Part shown: one piece after another, positions 10,101 to 20,121 of the stretch | Position numbering within the stretch: position 1 is the stretch's first letter | Layout of the letters: each line of letters starts with the position of its first letter | Notes under the pieces: model-generated | Databases searched by the model: none | Seen by the model: the letters and a program-made list of their open reading frames with translations, nothing else | What the model was told of the DNA's origin: nothing | Source: Roseburia intestinalis L1-82 | GTDB lineage: Bacteria; Bacillota; Clostridia; Lachnospirales; Lachnospiraceae | Direction of reading: 5' to 3' | DNA length: 64,000 bases | Assembly: GCF_900537995.1 (NCBI RefSeq) | Contig: NZ_LR027880.1 | Location: forward strand, 1,186,001 to 1,250,000 | Program-made: the position numbers and the translations under genes

Positions 10101-10225
10101 GAATTACAAGTAATATAAACAGGAAAAATATGGATGGAATTGCTTACTTTGCAGTTGGAATATCATGATAAAATGTGATAAGATGGTTACAAACCACTGA
10201 AAAATGTAATGCAATGGGGGATCAT

Positions 10226-11266
10226 ATGGCGAAAGACAGAAAGTTATATCTGAATGAAAGAACGACGATACGTGATGTCGCACAGGAGGCAGGAGTATCA
10301 CTGACTACGGTATCCCATGCACTGAACGGCTATAAAGATGTGAGTGAAAAGACCAGACAGAAAGTCATGGAGGTGGCAAGACGACTGGATTATATGCCGG
10401 ATGAGGCTGGCCGCTCACTAAGAGGCATACAGAAGAAGACAATTGCACTGCTGCTTGCCGGGGAATTGCCGGAAGAAGATCCGAGCGGTATGATGTTTGG
10501 ACTTACGAGTGGAATTTATAAGATTGCCCAGAAAATGGAGTATGAATTTACGATTCTTACAATGCCGACAAACAAGCAGATAAAAATCAGTTTTGGGCAG
10601 ATCTGCAAGAAAAAGAAACTGACTGGAATCATAGTTGACGGGCTCGCTATGGATATGCCGTACTATGAGCAGATTAAAAACAGTGAGATTCCCTGCGTCC
10701 TTGTGGATGTTGCGCTGGAAAGCGATCATGTATGTGAGGTTTCCGTTGATAATGAGAAAGCATCTTTTGAAGAAGTAGAGCATCTTATTGAGAATGGATG
10801 CCGTAATATTGCAATGCTTTCCGGTAAGAAGATGGCGCAGGTGTCAGAACGCAGAGAGTGTGGATACAGGCGTGCATTAGAGAAACATGGACTCCATATC
10901 CGGGAAGAATGGATCGAGGACTGTCTGTTTGAGCAGAAAATAGCTGTTCAAAAGTCAATAGAATTAAAAAAAAGCTATCCGGAGATTGATGCTTTTTTTT
11001 GTGCAAGTGACGGCATTGCGATTGGAGCAATTGAAGGCATGGGACAGCTTGGAGTGCGGGTGCCGGATGATGTAGCAATAGCAGGGTTTGATGATTATAC
11101 GGTTTCACAGTATATTCACGGAGGGATTACATCAATTAAGCAGTATCCTTACAAAATGGGCGTAGCGTGTGCGAATACGGTCATCAGCATGATTGAAGGA
11201 AACCGTGTACCAGACTGGATACCCATGGAATATAAACTTATGAAACGCGCATCAACAAAGAAATGA
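10226..11266 (+). CDS. LacI family transcriptional regulator of the maltose regulon (MalR-like)
   Basis: The protein has about 346 residues from ATG 10226, four bases after GGGGGA; an earlier in-frame ATG at 10214 lies before that site. The N-terminal helix-turn-helix reads TTIRDVAQEAGVSLTTVSHA, and the hinge helix has the usual RSLRG form. A periplasmic-binding-protein-like sugar domain follows (about 65-346), with 'GIIVDG', 'VSVDNEKA' and 'DVAIAGFDD'. The identical palindromes at 9354, 11350 and 11383 are the natural targets, so it should repress both pgmB and the transport operon until a maltose-derived inducer appears. The inducer is inferred only from the neighbouring genes. Confidence 0.92.
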   Translation: MAKDRKLYLNERTTIRDVAQEAGVSLTTVSHALNGYKDVSEKTRQKVMEVARRLDYMPDEAGRSLRGIQKKTIALLLAGELPEEDPSGMMFGLTSGIYKIAQKMEYEFTILTMPTNKQIKISFGQICKKKKLTGIIVDGLAMDMPYYEQIKNSEIPCVLVDVALESDHVCEVSVDNEKASFEEVEHLIENGCRNIAMLSGKKMAQVSERRECGYRRALEKHGLHIREEWIEDCLFEQKIAVQKSIELKKSYPEIDAFFCASDGIAIGAIEGMGQLGVRVPDDVAIAGFDDYTVSQYIHGGITSIKQYPYKMGVACANTVISMIEGNRVPDWIPMEYKLMKRASTKK

Positions 11267-11342
11267 ACTTGTGAAAATTATATAAAAGTAAACAATAAAA
11301 TTCGTGAAACATGATGAAAAAACAAAAAAATGTACAAAAGAC

Positions 11343-11400
11343 TTGAAAACCAAAACGTTTTGGGATATGATTCGTTTATCAGTTACCAAAACGTTTTAGT
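11343..11400 (+). promoter_or_regulatory. Promoter of the maltose transport operon with two LacI operators
   Basis: TTGAAA (11343-11348) and TATGAT (11366-11371) are 17 bases apart. One operator, CCAAAACGTTTTGG (11350-11363), fills the spacer. A second, TTACCAAAACGTTTTAGT (11383-11400), lies just past the start point. This dual arrangement allows tight repression. Confidence 0.88.
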
Positions 11401-11436
11401 TTTTTACTTTATACTAATGTTTCAGGAGGAATACAT

Positions 11437-12798
11437 ATGAAGAAAAGATTTGTATCTATTTTACTTGTGGCAGCAATGACAGCTTCCCTTGCAGCATGCG
11501 GTGGCTCAAACGGCGGTGATAACAGTGCGTCGGCAACCGAAAAGGGAGGAAAGACAGAGAGTGCATCTGACGGTGGTGAGATCACACTTACAATCCCGAC
11601 CTTCTTCGTAGGAGAAAATGTTGGCGCTGTATATTTTGAACCTGCCGTTGAGAGATTTAATGAGGCAAACAAAGGAAAATATCATATTGAATTAGAAGAA
11701 GTCGTTGAGGCATCTTATACAGACAAGATCAGCCAGCTGGCACAGTCTGATTCACTTCCGGCACTGATCCAGACACCTAACATAGAATGGATCAAGACAG
11801 CAATGATCCCGGGAAAACTGTATTACCCGATGAACGATTTTCTGGATGAACATCCGGAGATCAAAGAGCTTTGCGTAGATGCTTCTTTGGAATATTGTAC
11901 ACAGGAGAACGGTGATATCATCAGTGTGCCGGCGATCACACTTTCTAACACAGGTTTATACTATAACTCAGCACTGTACTCACCGGAGAAAACAGTTTCA
12001 TCCATGACAATGGATGAATTTATCAGTTCTCTTGGTGACAACAAATTTGCGTTCCAGACAGTTGACAATGCATGGACATCAGCAATGTTATTAACGGCAT
12101 TGATCGCAAATGAAGATGGCGGTAAAGAATGGCTTCGATCGAATGAAGGAACCAAATGCTACGATTACACAGAGCCGGCATTCGTAAATGCTGTAACAAA
12201 ATTAACAGAGATCTGGAAAACAAATGCATCCGCTAACGCAGTTGGTGCAGCATATGCAGACGCAGCCAATGCATTCATGTCTGATCAGGCAGCCGTTATC
12301 TGCAATGGCCCCTGGATGAACTCCGAATTCGTGGACAGTGCTTCTGGTAACTGGTCTAATGGATTTAACGGAGCGGATGTAAAAGCGGATTATTATCCTG
12401 GCAATGTGTCAATCTGTGATACAAAAGTATTTGGCAGATGGACGCTTACCAATGGTGGTACGGATGAAGAGAGAGAATGTGCAGAAGCATTTCTTGCATT
12501 TATTTATTCAAAAGATGAGTTAGAGACATTTGCACTTACAGAGGGATGCCAGATACCGAATCTTACCTATAGCGATGAATTTCTTTCGAAGTTAGATGAA
12601 AAACCATTGGTAAAACAGCAGACCGAGTTACTGACATCTGATACAAATATCGTTCCTAATGTATTAACTATTATGCCTGATTCCGTATCAAGCAGTGTAT
12701 TTGGAACCAATCTTGTGCAGTTAGTAAATGGACAGATCACTCCGGAAGAGTTCTGTGAGACTCTTACAACAAAAGCCGCTGAAGCTGGTGACAAATAA
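11437..12798 (+). CDS. malE: Maltose/malto-oligosaccharide ABC transporter substrate-binding lipoprotein
   Basis: The 453-residue protein has a lipoprotein signal peptide ending in the lipobox SLAAC (Cys21), followed by a Gly/Ser/Asp-rich tether. The remainder matches family 1 extracellular solute-binding proteins. Such proteins capture oligosaccharides at the cell surface and pass them to the MalF/MalG permeases encoded next. SD sequence AGGAGG precedes ATG 11437. The first position after a LacI-controlled promoter, plus a terminator-like hairpin directly behind, suggests that it is made in excess over the permeases. Substrate is inferred from the glucosidases in the operon. No importer ATPase is present; a shared MsmX-type ATPase elsewhere is likely. 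Confidence 0.9.
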   Translation: MKKRFVSILLVAAMTASLAACGGSNGGDNSASATEKGGKTESASDGGEITLTIPTFFVGENVGAVYFEPAVERFNEANKGKYHIELEEVVEASYTDKISQLAQSDSLPALIQTPNIEWIKTAMIPGKLYYPMNDFLDEHPEIKELCVDASLEYCTQENGDIISVPAITLSNTGLYYNSALYSPEKTVSSMTMDEFISSLGDNKFAFQTVDNAWTSAMLLTALIANEDGGKEWLRSNEGTKCYDYTEPAFVNAVTKLTEIWKTNASANAVGAAYADAANAFMSDQAAVICNGPWMNSEFVDSASGNWSNGFNGADVKADYYPGNVSICDTKVFGRWTLTNGGTDEERECAEAFLAFIYSKDELETFALTEGCQIPNLTYSDEFLSKLDEKPLVKQQTELLTSDTNIVPNVLTIMPDSVSSSVFGTNLVQLVNGQITPEEFCETLTTKAAEAGDK

Positions 12799-12814
12799 TC
12801 AATGAAATCATGGA

Positions 12815-12855
12815 GGGGGAGTCATTTACGGACAAATTGATTCCCCCTTTTCTTT
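12815..12855 (+). terminator. Partial terminator between malE and malF
   Basis: GGGGGAGTCA (12815-12824) pairs with TGATTCCCCC (12838-12847) and is followed by TTTTCTTTC. Located inside the operon, it probably allows limited read-through, giving more binding protein than permease. Confidence 0.75.
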
Positions 12856-12925
12856 CAGAAGATTGCCTTCTGGATGCGGAATTTATCTGAAAATAATGAA
12901 TATTTCTGAAAGGAAAGGGAATATT

Positions 12926-13819
12926 ATGACAAAAAAGAAAAAATATGGAAAAGTACAGGTTAAAAATTTTAAATGGATTTACGCATTCCTTCTTCCGACA
13001 ATCATTATATTTGTGATGTTTTATGTACAGCCGATCGTTGTGATGCTTACAACATCATTTACAAAATGGGATGGATTTAATGATCCTGCTTTTAATGGGA
13101 TCAGTAACTATATAAAACTCTTTACCAACAGTGCTTCTGCAGCATCGATCAAAAACCTGATTTTATGGTCGGTTATTGCAATGACGTTCCATGTAGGATT
13201 TGGTGTGCTCACAGCATTTGTTTTATATCTGAAACCTCACGGATGGAAATTCACACGTTCTGTATTTATGATACCAAATATTATTTCAGCAGCAGCGTGG
13301 GCATTGATCTACCGGTTTATTTTCAATGACCAGATGGGTGTTTTAAACTCAGTGATACGTGTATTTGATAAAGATTTTTCGGTGCAGTGGTTCTACCAGA
13401 GTCCATATGCATTCTGGGCAGTTACCCTTACGTGGCTGTTTTATGCAGTTATTGTCACATTGATTGTATTGAATGATTTAATGGCGATTCCAAAAGAACT
13501 GATCGAAGCAGCAAAACTTGACGGAGCGAATGGATGGCAGCTGATCCGTTTCGTGGAACTTCCACTTTGCCGGATCTCCATAGGAACCGGAATGTTATGT
13601 TCTATCACATCACGTATCTCCATGTATGAAGCGATCGCACTTACGACAGCCGGAGGACCTGGTGATGATACGATGAGTTTATCTGTACTGCTGGTACGTG
13701 CGATCACAGATTACAACTACGGATTTGCCAATGCGATCGGTGTGATCATGTTCCTGATCGGTTTACTGGTTATGTACATTGTAACAAAGGCATTCCGTAT
13801 GAATGATTCAATCTACTAG
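12926..13819 (+). CDS. malF: Maltose ABC transporter permease MalF
   Basis: The protein has about 297 residues from ATG 12926, which follows AAAGGGA; upstream in-frame starts have no ribosome site. Six hydrophobic segments are visible. The binding-protein-dependent permease loop reads EAAKLDGANGWQLIRFVELPL, which contacts the ATPase. It forms the transmembrane channel with MalG. The next gene starts 11 nt after the stop, so they are co-translated. No MalF-type long periplasmic insertion is present, as usual in Gram-positives. Confidence 0.92.
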   Translation: MTKKKKYGKVQVKNFKWIYAFLLPTIIIFVMFYVQPIVVMLTTSFTKWDGFNDPAFNGISNYIKLFTNSASAASIKNLILWSVIAMTFHVGFGVLTAFVLYLKPHGWKFTRSVFMIPNIISAAAWALIYRFIFNDQMGVLNSVIRVFDKDFSVQWFYQSPYAFWAVTLTWLFYAVIVTLIVLNDLMAIPKELIEAAKLDGANGWQLIRFVELPLCRISIGTGMLCSITSRISMYEAIALTTAGGPGDDTMSLSVLLVRAITDYNYGFANAIGVIMFLIGLLVMYIVTKAFRMNDSIY

Positions 13820-13830
13820 GAGGAACAATC

Positions 13831-14670
13831 ATGAATGTGATAAAAAAAATATTAACAAATATCCTGATTTATGGAACAGAATTCATTGTTATTATGCTGA
13901 GTGTATTCCCAATCGTATGGGTGGCATTATCCTCCTTTAAAACGAATGCACAGATTCTGGAGGGACCATTTACACTGCCAACAGGTATTACAACAGCGAA
14001 AGAGGCATACACATATCTGTTCCAGAAATATGATTTCTTTAGTTATTTTGGCAATTCGCTGATGATATCGCTGATATCTACGGTAATATCCCTGGTCTGT
14101 TTTGCAATGGCGGCCTATGTATTGGCGAAATATGAGTTCCCGGGAAGAAATCTTATTTTTGCACTATTTACAATTACAATGCTTGTTCCGGGTCATGCAA
14201 AAGCACAGCCGATTTTTTCACTGATCAATTCCATGCATCTGTATGATACCAAAACAGGTTTGATCCTTGTATATCTGGGAAGCGGTATTGCAATGTCGAT
14301 TTTTATTTTGAAATCGGCATTTATGGGAGTTCCAAAAGAATTGGATGAGGCTGCTACGATTGATGGTGCAGGGTTTTTCCGTACATTTTTTATGATCAAT
14401 CTTCCACTTGCGAAATCAGGTCTCTCTACCGCAGGAATTTTAATGTTTCTCGGCAACTGGAATGAATATTTCTATGCAGCACTTCTTACATCATCAGAGA
14501 AGAACAGGACGCTGCCGGTTGCATTACAGTTTTTTAACCAGTCATTATCGTACGATTACACGAAAATGTTTGCGGCACTCACACTCGTAGTAGTTCCGGC
14601 GATCATTGTATATTGCTTTGCACAGGAGCAGGTACAGGAATCTGTTGCTGCATCCGGAATTAAAGGTTAA
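13831..14670 (+). CDS. malG: Maltose ABC transporter permease MalG
   Basis: The 279-residue protein has six membrane segments and the permease coupling motif ELDEAATIDGAGFFRTFFMINLPL in its second half. The N-terminus and the 'NWNEYFYAALL' segment are characteristic of MalG-type sugar permeases. AGGAGG precedes ATG 13831. It pairs with MalF and lies 17 nt upstream of the phosphorylase gene in the same operon. Confidence 0.92.
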   Translation: MNVIKKILTNILIYGTEFIVIMLSVFPIVWVALSSFKTNAQILEGPFTLPTGITTAKEAYTYLFQKYDFFSYFGNSLMISLISTVISLVCFAMAAYVLAKYEFPGRNLIFALFTITMLVPGHAKAQPIFSLINSMHLYDTKTGLILVYLGSGIAMSIFILKSAFMGVPKELDEAATIDGAGFFRTFFMINLPLAKSGLSTAGILMFLGNWNEYFYAALLTSSEKNRTLPVALQFFNQSLSYDYTKMFAALTLVVVPAIIVYCFAQEQVQESVAASGIKG

Positions 14671-14687
14671 TAAAGGAGAATGAAGCT

Positions 14688-17054
14688 ATGCCAGTTATGA
14701 ATTACAGAAAAGGGACAGAAAAAGAAAAAAGCTGGATTATTGAAGAAACCAGTTTCAATGAGAAATATACAGGAAAATGTGAATCTGTTTTCACACAGGG
14801 AAATGGATATTTAGGACTCCGCAATTCTCTCGAAGAACAATATTTGAATACCGTAAGGGGTATGTTTATTACAGGAACATTCAATAAAGCAAGTAAAGAT
14901 GAAGTGACAGAACTGCCGAATGTTTCGGATATTGTGAACATGGAGATCGAACTCAATGGGGAACGTTTTTCCATGAATGAGAACAATATAAAAGAGTATT
15001 CAAGAACATTAAACCTTTATACAGGAGAAACCTGCCGCAACGTTTTATGGAAAGGGAAAAATGGAGATATCGTACATCTTTCTTTCCACCGTTTTGTATC
15101 TTATGAAAATGTGCATGTGATCGGTGCATATGTTGAAATAAAACCGGTAAACTGCGAGATGAAAGTAAAAGTTGTAAGCGGAATTGATGCACAGGTAACA
15201 AATCATGGGGCACAGCATCTCACAGAATTTTCCAAGCGTGCATTTGAAGAAAAATTTCTTCAAATGGGTATGGTCACGACAGAATCGGCAGTTTCAATTG
15301 CAGTCAGCACCGTACATAAAGTATTCCAGAGCGGAAAGTATACAGAAGATGCGGCATCTAAGATCATTGATGACCGAAGAAAAATCCACGCTGAAATTCA
15401 GCTTGTCATTCCACAGGGAGAGACTGCAAGAGTGGAGAAGATTTCAACGGTCCATTCCAGCAGAGATCTGGAGTATGTGGCATCAGGGAAAGAGCCGGAA
15501 GGAGAGAATGTCTGCAGGGATGGTCTTGATAATTTAAAAGAAGCAGAAGAAAAAGGCTATGAAACTCTTTTGGAAGAAAGTAAAAAAGTCTGGGAGAAAA
15601 TCTGGAAGAAACAGGATATTCAGATTGATAGTAAAGAAGATGATGCACAGATAGCGGTGCGTTTTGCACTTTATCATCTTCAGATCATGGTACGCAGGGA
15701 AGATAACCGGGTTGGTATTGGTGCAAAGGCACTTAGTGGAGAAGGGTATAAAGGACATTCTTTCTGGGATACAGAGACATTTATTTTCCCATATTTCCAG
15801 ATGGCAGAACCGGAGACGGCAAGAACTCTTCTGGAATTCCGTTATAAGGGACTGTACGGTGCAAGAAAGAAAGCGATCGAAAATGGTTACAAAGGAGCCA
15901 TGTACCCGTGGGAAGCGGCATGGGTCAGTGATGGTGAAGTTACACCGTATGTGACCGGTGTCAATGTTCATACCGGAGAGCCGATGATCTGTTTAACCGG
16001 AGTGATCGAGCAGCACATTACGTCTGATATTATTTTTGCACTGTGGCAGTATTATGCTGCAACAGATGATCAGGACTTCATGGATAGATATGGCTATGAG
16101 ATGACGATCGAGACTGCCAGATTCTGGAACAGCCGTCTGGAGTGGATTGAAGAAAACAACAGATATGAAATCCGTGATGTTATAGGACCGGATGAGTACA
16201 AAGAACATGTGGATAATAATGCATATACGAATTATATGGCACATGAAAATATGAGACTTGCAGCACAGGTAATTGCATGCATCCGTGATGAGAAGAAAGA
16301 TATCTACGGGAAAATGCAGAAATTAATGCAGGAAGAGGGTACATCATTAGAACAGTTAGAGGAAGAACTGAAAGATAAAATGAAGAAACTTTATCTGCCG
16401 CAGCCGGATGAAAAAACAGGGATTATTCCTCAGTTTGACGGATACTTTGATCTAAAAGAAATAGATCTTTCTGTGTATAAGAATGCATCTGTTGTGGGAA
16501 CGGTCTTTCATGATTATTCAGGGGAAGATGTACAGGGAATGCAGGCAGGTAAACAGGCTGATATTGTAGAACTTCTGTATCAGATGGAAGATATCACAAC
16601 ACCGGATAATAAGGCAAAGAACTATGTATACTATGAAGCAAGAACACTGCATGATTCATCTCTTTCCAAGGCGATCCACAGTATCACTGCATGTGATCTT
16701 GGTATGGAGAAAGAGGCTTATGATATGTTCATGAGTGCTGCACTTACCGATCTTGGACAGGAGATGAAATCCTCTGATGCAGGAATCCACAGTGCAAATA
16801 TGGGAGGTGTATGGCAGGATGTGGTAATGGGATTCGGTGGAATAAGAATCCGTGACGGACATCTCCGTATTGCTCCAAATTGTCCAAAACAGTGGGAGAA
16901 GTTTACATATCCTCTTTACTGGAAAGGAAACGAACTTCATATCACAGTCTGCAAAGATGGTGTGGAAGTTATAAACGAAGGGGAAGATTTCGAGGCAGAG
17001 ATCATGGGTCAGACAGTAACTGTCAGCAAAGGAAAAAACGAATTTCGGGCATAA
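14688..17054 (+). CDS. Glycoside hydrolase family 65 phosphorylase, probably maltose phosphorylase
   Basis: The 788-residue protein has the GH65 layout: an N-terminal beta-sandwich, a linker, an (alpha/alpha)6 catalytic barrel and a C-terminal beta domain. The general acid lies in VIGPDEY, with Glu503, followed by HVDNNAYTNYM. 'KGHSFWDTETFIFPY' is the conserved active-site entry segment. No signal peptide is present, so it acts on imported sugar. GH65 members split maltose, kojibiose, nigerose or trehalose with phosphate to give beta-glucose 1-phosphate. The pgmB gene in this regulon and the alpha-glucosidases around it favour maltose. Specificity cannot be settled from the sequence alone. 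Confidence 0.88.
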   Translation: MPVMNYRKGTEKEKSWIIEETSFNEKYTGKCESVFTQGNGYLGLRNSLEEQYLNTVRGMFITGTFNKASKDEVTELPNVSDIVNMEIELNGERFSMNENNIKEYSRTLNLYTGETCRNVLWKGKNGDIVHLSFHRFVSYENVHVIGAYVEIKPVNCEMKVKVVSGIDAQVTNHGAQHLTEFSKRAFEEKFLQMGMVTTESAVSIAVSTVHKVFQSGKYTEDAASKIIDDRRKIHAEIQLVIPQGETARVEKISTVHSSRDLEYVASGKEPEGENVCRDGLDNLKEAEEKGYETLLEESKKVWEKIWKKQDIQIDSKEDDAQIAVRFALYHLQIMVRREDNRVGIGAKALSGEGYKGHSFWDTETFIFPYFQMAEPETARTLLEFRYKGLYGARKKAIENGYKGAMYPWEAAWVSDGEVTPYVTGVNVHTGEPMICLTGVIEQHITSDIIFALWQYYAATDDQDFMDRYGYEMTIETARFWNSRLEWIEENNRYEIRDVIGPDEYKEHVDNNAYTNYMAHENMRLAAQVIACIRDEKKDIYGKMQKLMQEEGTSLEQLEEELKDKMKKLYLPQPDEKTGIIPQFDGYFDLKEIDLSVYKNASVVGTVFHDYSGEDVQGMQAGKQADIVELLYQMEDITTPDNKAKNYVYYEARTLHDSSLSKAIHSITACDLGMEKEAYDMFMSAALTDLGQEMKSSDAGIHSANMGGVWQDVVMGFGGIRIRDGHLRIAPNCPKQWEKFTYPLYWKGNELHITVCKDGVEVINEGEDFEAEIMGQTVTVSKGKNEFRA

Positions 17055-17071
17055 GAGCATAGGAGAGAAAA

Positions 17072-17680
17072 ATGCTGCAGAATGATGGAAAGTTTGTAAA
17101 GGTATTAAACCGGATCGCAGATCTGGTTGGATTAAATCTTTTAGCAATCCTCTTTTGTATTCCGATCGTTACGATAGGGGCATCCATAACAGCCGTTTAT
17201 GGATGCATCTTTCGCATACAGGAGAAAAAAGAAGGATATCTGATAAAGGATTTTTGGAAGTTGTTTAAAGCAAGTTTCAGGTCATCTACGATCATTTATC
17301 TTGTGGGTGTACTGGTGATCGCAATGCTATATCTGGATTATCATATTTTTGCTGCAGACAGAACGATGAATGCTTTGCAGATACTTGTGATCGCAGCCGG
17401 GATCATAGTAGCAGAGATTTTTACTTACGCGTTTCCAATGGAATCTTACTTTGAGAATACTGTGAAAGCAACTGTGAGGAATGCCGTATTGCTCGGAATC
17501 TCGAATATTCCATATACATTGCTTATGCTGGGTTTGAATACCCTTCCATTTTTTATTATTTCAAAAATTCCAATTGCATTTGGTATCTGGTTTCTGATCG
17601 GTATCTCAGGAATTGCATGGATCAACAGTTTTTTCTTAAAGAAGATTTTTCAAAATGTAAAAATACGAAAGGATGTGTAA
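17072..17680 (+). CDS. YesL family (DUF624) membrane protein
   Basis: The 202-residue protein has about five to six hydrophobic segments and the N-terminal 'LNRIADLVGLNLLAILFCIPIVTIGAS' pattern of YesL/DUF624 proteins. Members are frequently found beside carbohydrate ABC transporters in Firmicutes, but their role is unknown. Here it sits between the phosphorylase gene (17-nt gap) and the GH31 gene (6-nt gap), clearly inside the operon. A regulatory or accessory transport role is possible. Confidence 0.82.
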   Translation: MLQNDGKFVKVLNRIADLVGLNLLAILFCIPIVTIGASITAVYGCIFRIQEKKEGYLIKDFWKLFKASFRSSTIIYLVGVLVIAMLYLDYHIFAADRTMNALQILVIAAGIIVAEIFTYAFPMESYFENTVKATVRNAVLLGISNIPYTLLMLGLNTLPFFIISKIPIAFGIWFLIGISGIAWINSFFLKKIFQNVKIRKDV

Positions 17681-17686
17681 TAGACG

Positions 17687-20110
17687 ATGAAACAGCAGTT
17701 TATATGTGAAAGAAGACCAAAAGCAGATCCGCGGAATATTGTTCTTGGAAAAAATTACCGTATTACATTTCTGACGGACAGGCTGGTCAGATTTGAATAT
17801 AATGAATCCGGTGCATTTGTGGATGAGGCTTCGCAGGTAATATGGTACAGGGATTTAGAAGAGGTTCCTTTTGAGATAAAGCAGAAAAATAACTTTCTGG
17901 AGATCCAGACAAAAAGCATACGGATACGCTATGATGAGAGAGCATTTGATGAGGGCATCCTGAGTGTGAAGCTGAAAAAACCGGACAATGGATGTGATCT
18001 GGAATGGTATTATGGCAGAAAAGAGGATCGTAATCTTTTCGGAACTGCCCGTACGCTCGATGAAGCAGACGGCAGGATCAGACTGGAAAAAGGAATTCTT
18101 TCCAGGGATGGATTTGCAGTATTAGATGATTCAAAAACGATTTTACTTACCGAGGATGGCTGGATCAAAGAGAGAAAACAGGGAGGAGAGGATTTCTATC
18201 TGTTTGCCTATGGTCATGATTACCGGGGCGCGGTAAAAGATTTTTTTAGGGTTACCGGCCGTGTCCCAATGCTTCCCAAATATGCACTTGGAAACTGGTG
18301 GAGCAGATATTACGAGTATTCACAGGATGAGTATCAGAGACTGATGGATCGTTTCTTAGCGGAAAAAATCCCGTTTTCGGTGGCAGTCATTGACATGGAC
18401 TGGCATATCACAGATATTGACAAGAAGTATGGTTCCGGCTGGACCGGTTATACATGGAACAGGGATCTGTTTCCGGATCCGGGGAGTTTTATGGATAATC
18501 TGCATGACAGGGGAATGAAAGTGACTTTAAATGTGCATCCGGCACTCGGTATCCGGGAATGCGAAAGTATGTATAAAGAAATGGCAGAGGCAATGGGAAT
18601 GGATCCGGCAGCAGGAGAACCGGTTGAATTCGATATTACAGATCCGGAGTTTCTGGAAAATTATTTTGAGATCGTACATCATCCGCTTGAGGAAGAGGGA
18701 GTTGATTTCTGGTGGCTGGACTGGCAGCAGGGTGGACATACGGCAGTGAAAGAGTTAGATCCGCTTTGGATGCTGAATCATTACCATTATCTTGACAGTG
18801 GACGGGATGGAAAAAGAAAAATGACATTTTCACGTTATGCAGGTCCTGGTTCTCACAGATATCCGGTAGGTTTTTCCGGGGATACAGTTGTAACGTGGGA
18901 GTCTCTTGATTTCCAGCCTTATTTTACAGCAACGGCATCAAATATTGGATATGGATGGTGGAGTCATGATATAGGCGGACATATGCTTGGAATCCGGTCA
19001 GATGTTATGGAGGCACGCTGGTATGAGTTAGGGACATTTTCCCCGATCAACAGGCTGCACAGTACAAAAATGTCGTTCAGTGGAAAAGAACCATGGAATT
19101 TCAGACCGGAAGTAGAACATGCGATGGGAGAAGCCCTGCGCTTAAGGCACCAGTTACTGCCTTATCTTTACACTATGAACTATCTGGCATACAAAGAATA
19201 CCGCCCGGTCATTGCACCAATGTATTACGATTATCCGGAAAAGGAACAGGCATATCCGGTTCAGGATCATTCTTTTGTTGAGGGAGTAAGCAACAACCAG
19301 TATCTTTTTGGAACAGATATGATTGTTGCACCGATTACAAGTGACCAGATAGCGAGTTTAAATCAGGGAAAAGTAAAAGCGTGGATACCGGAAGGCTGTT
19401 ACCACGATTTCTTTACCGGATTGATCTATAAAGGTGAGAAAGTAATGTGGATGTTCCGCGGCATTAACAGTATTCCGGTGCTTGTAAAAGCAGGAGGCAT
19501 CATTCCGATGCAGAAAGAACTGTTCGGAAAAGATTTTCTGAAAAATCCGGAAGAACTTATCATAAGAGTCTATGGCGGAGCGGATGGCAATTATACACAT
19601 TATGAGGATGACGGTGAGACCGAGGATTATAAAGATGGCAGGAGCTGTTGCTTTACATCCATGCATTTTGACTGGGAAAGAGGGGCGTTCACAATCGAAG
19701 GGGCAGCCGGACAGACAGATCTGATCCCGGAATTCCGGGATTATACAGTGGAACTGTGCGGAGTGAAAGAGGCAGTGCCTAAAGTATACATAAGTGGAAA
19801 AAAAATCAAAATAACGTATGAATATCAGTGGAAGAAGGGATGTATCAGAATCCACATTCCGAAAGTGTCAGTGGATGAAAAAGTGGAAATTGTTTTTGAA
19901 CAGAAACTGACATTAAATGACAACCATACACTGGAGCGTGTGTATGATCTGCTGAATCAGGCACAGGACAGTAATCTTGCAAAAGAGTCTGCATACCGGC
20001 TTTTAAGTAGTGGAAAAAATCTGGCAGATATCTTAGGCGAGCTTGAGACGACGAATTTAAAAAAAGAGATCAGACTGGCAGTCATTGAGATCATGACCGC
20101 TGATTTATAA
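17687..20110 (+). CDS. Glycoside hydrolase family 31 alpha-glucosidase
   Basis: The 807-residue enzyme has the GH31 (beta/alpha)8 barrel. The nucleophile lies in WWLDWQQG (Asp345) and the acid/base in FSGDTVVTW (Asp399). Other family signatures are 'WWSHDIGGH' and 'DMDWHITD'. No signal peptide is present, so it works inside the cell, releasing glucose from short alpha-glucans or isomalto-type sugars. The last 60 or so residues form a helical tail beyond the usual C-terminal beta domains, with no family recognised. SD AATAGACG is weak and translational coupling to the YesL gene is likely. Confidence 0.9.
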   Translation: MKQQFICERRPKADPRNIVLGKNYRITFLTDRLVRFEYNESGAFVDEASQVIWYRDLEEVPFEIKQKNNFLEIQTKSIRIRYDERAFDEGILSVKLKKPDNGCDLEWYYGRKEDRNLFGTARTLDEADGRIRLEKGILSRDGFAVLDDSKTILLTEDGWIKERKQGGEDFYLFAYGHDYRGAVKDFFRVTGRVPMLPKYALGNWWSRYYEYSQDEYQRLMDRFLAEKIPFSVAVIDMDWHITDIDKKYGSGWTGYTWNRDLFPDPGSFMDNLHDRGMKVTLNVHPALGIRECESMYKEMAEAMGMDPAAGEPVEFDITDPEFLENYFEIVHHPLEEEGVDFWWLDWQQGGHTAVKELDPLWMLNHYHYLDSGRDGKRKMTFSRYAGPGSHRYPVGFSGDTVVTWESLDFQPYFTATASNIGYGWWSHDIGGHMLGIRSDVMEARWYELGTFSPINRLHSTKMSFSGKEPWNFRPEVEHAMGEALRLRHQLLPYLYTMNYLAYKEYRPVIAPMYYDYPEKEQAYPVQDHSFVEGVSNNQYLFGTDMIVAPITSDQIASLNQGKVKAWIPEGCYHDFFTGLIYKGEKVMWMFRGINSIPVLVKAGGIIPMQKELFGKDFLKNPEELIIRVYGGADGNYTHYEDDGETEDYKDGRSCCFTSMHFDWERGAFTIEGAAGQTDLIPEFRDYTVELCGVKEAVPKVYISGKKIKITYEYQWKKGCIRIHIPKVSVDEKVEIVFEQKLTLNDNHTLERVYDLLNQAQDSNLAKESAYRLLSSGKNLADILGELETTNLKKEIRLAVIEIMTADL

Positions 20111-20121
20111 GGAGAAAAAAG

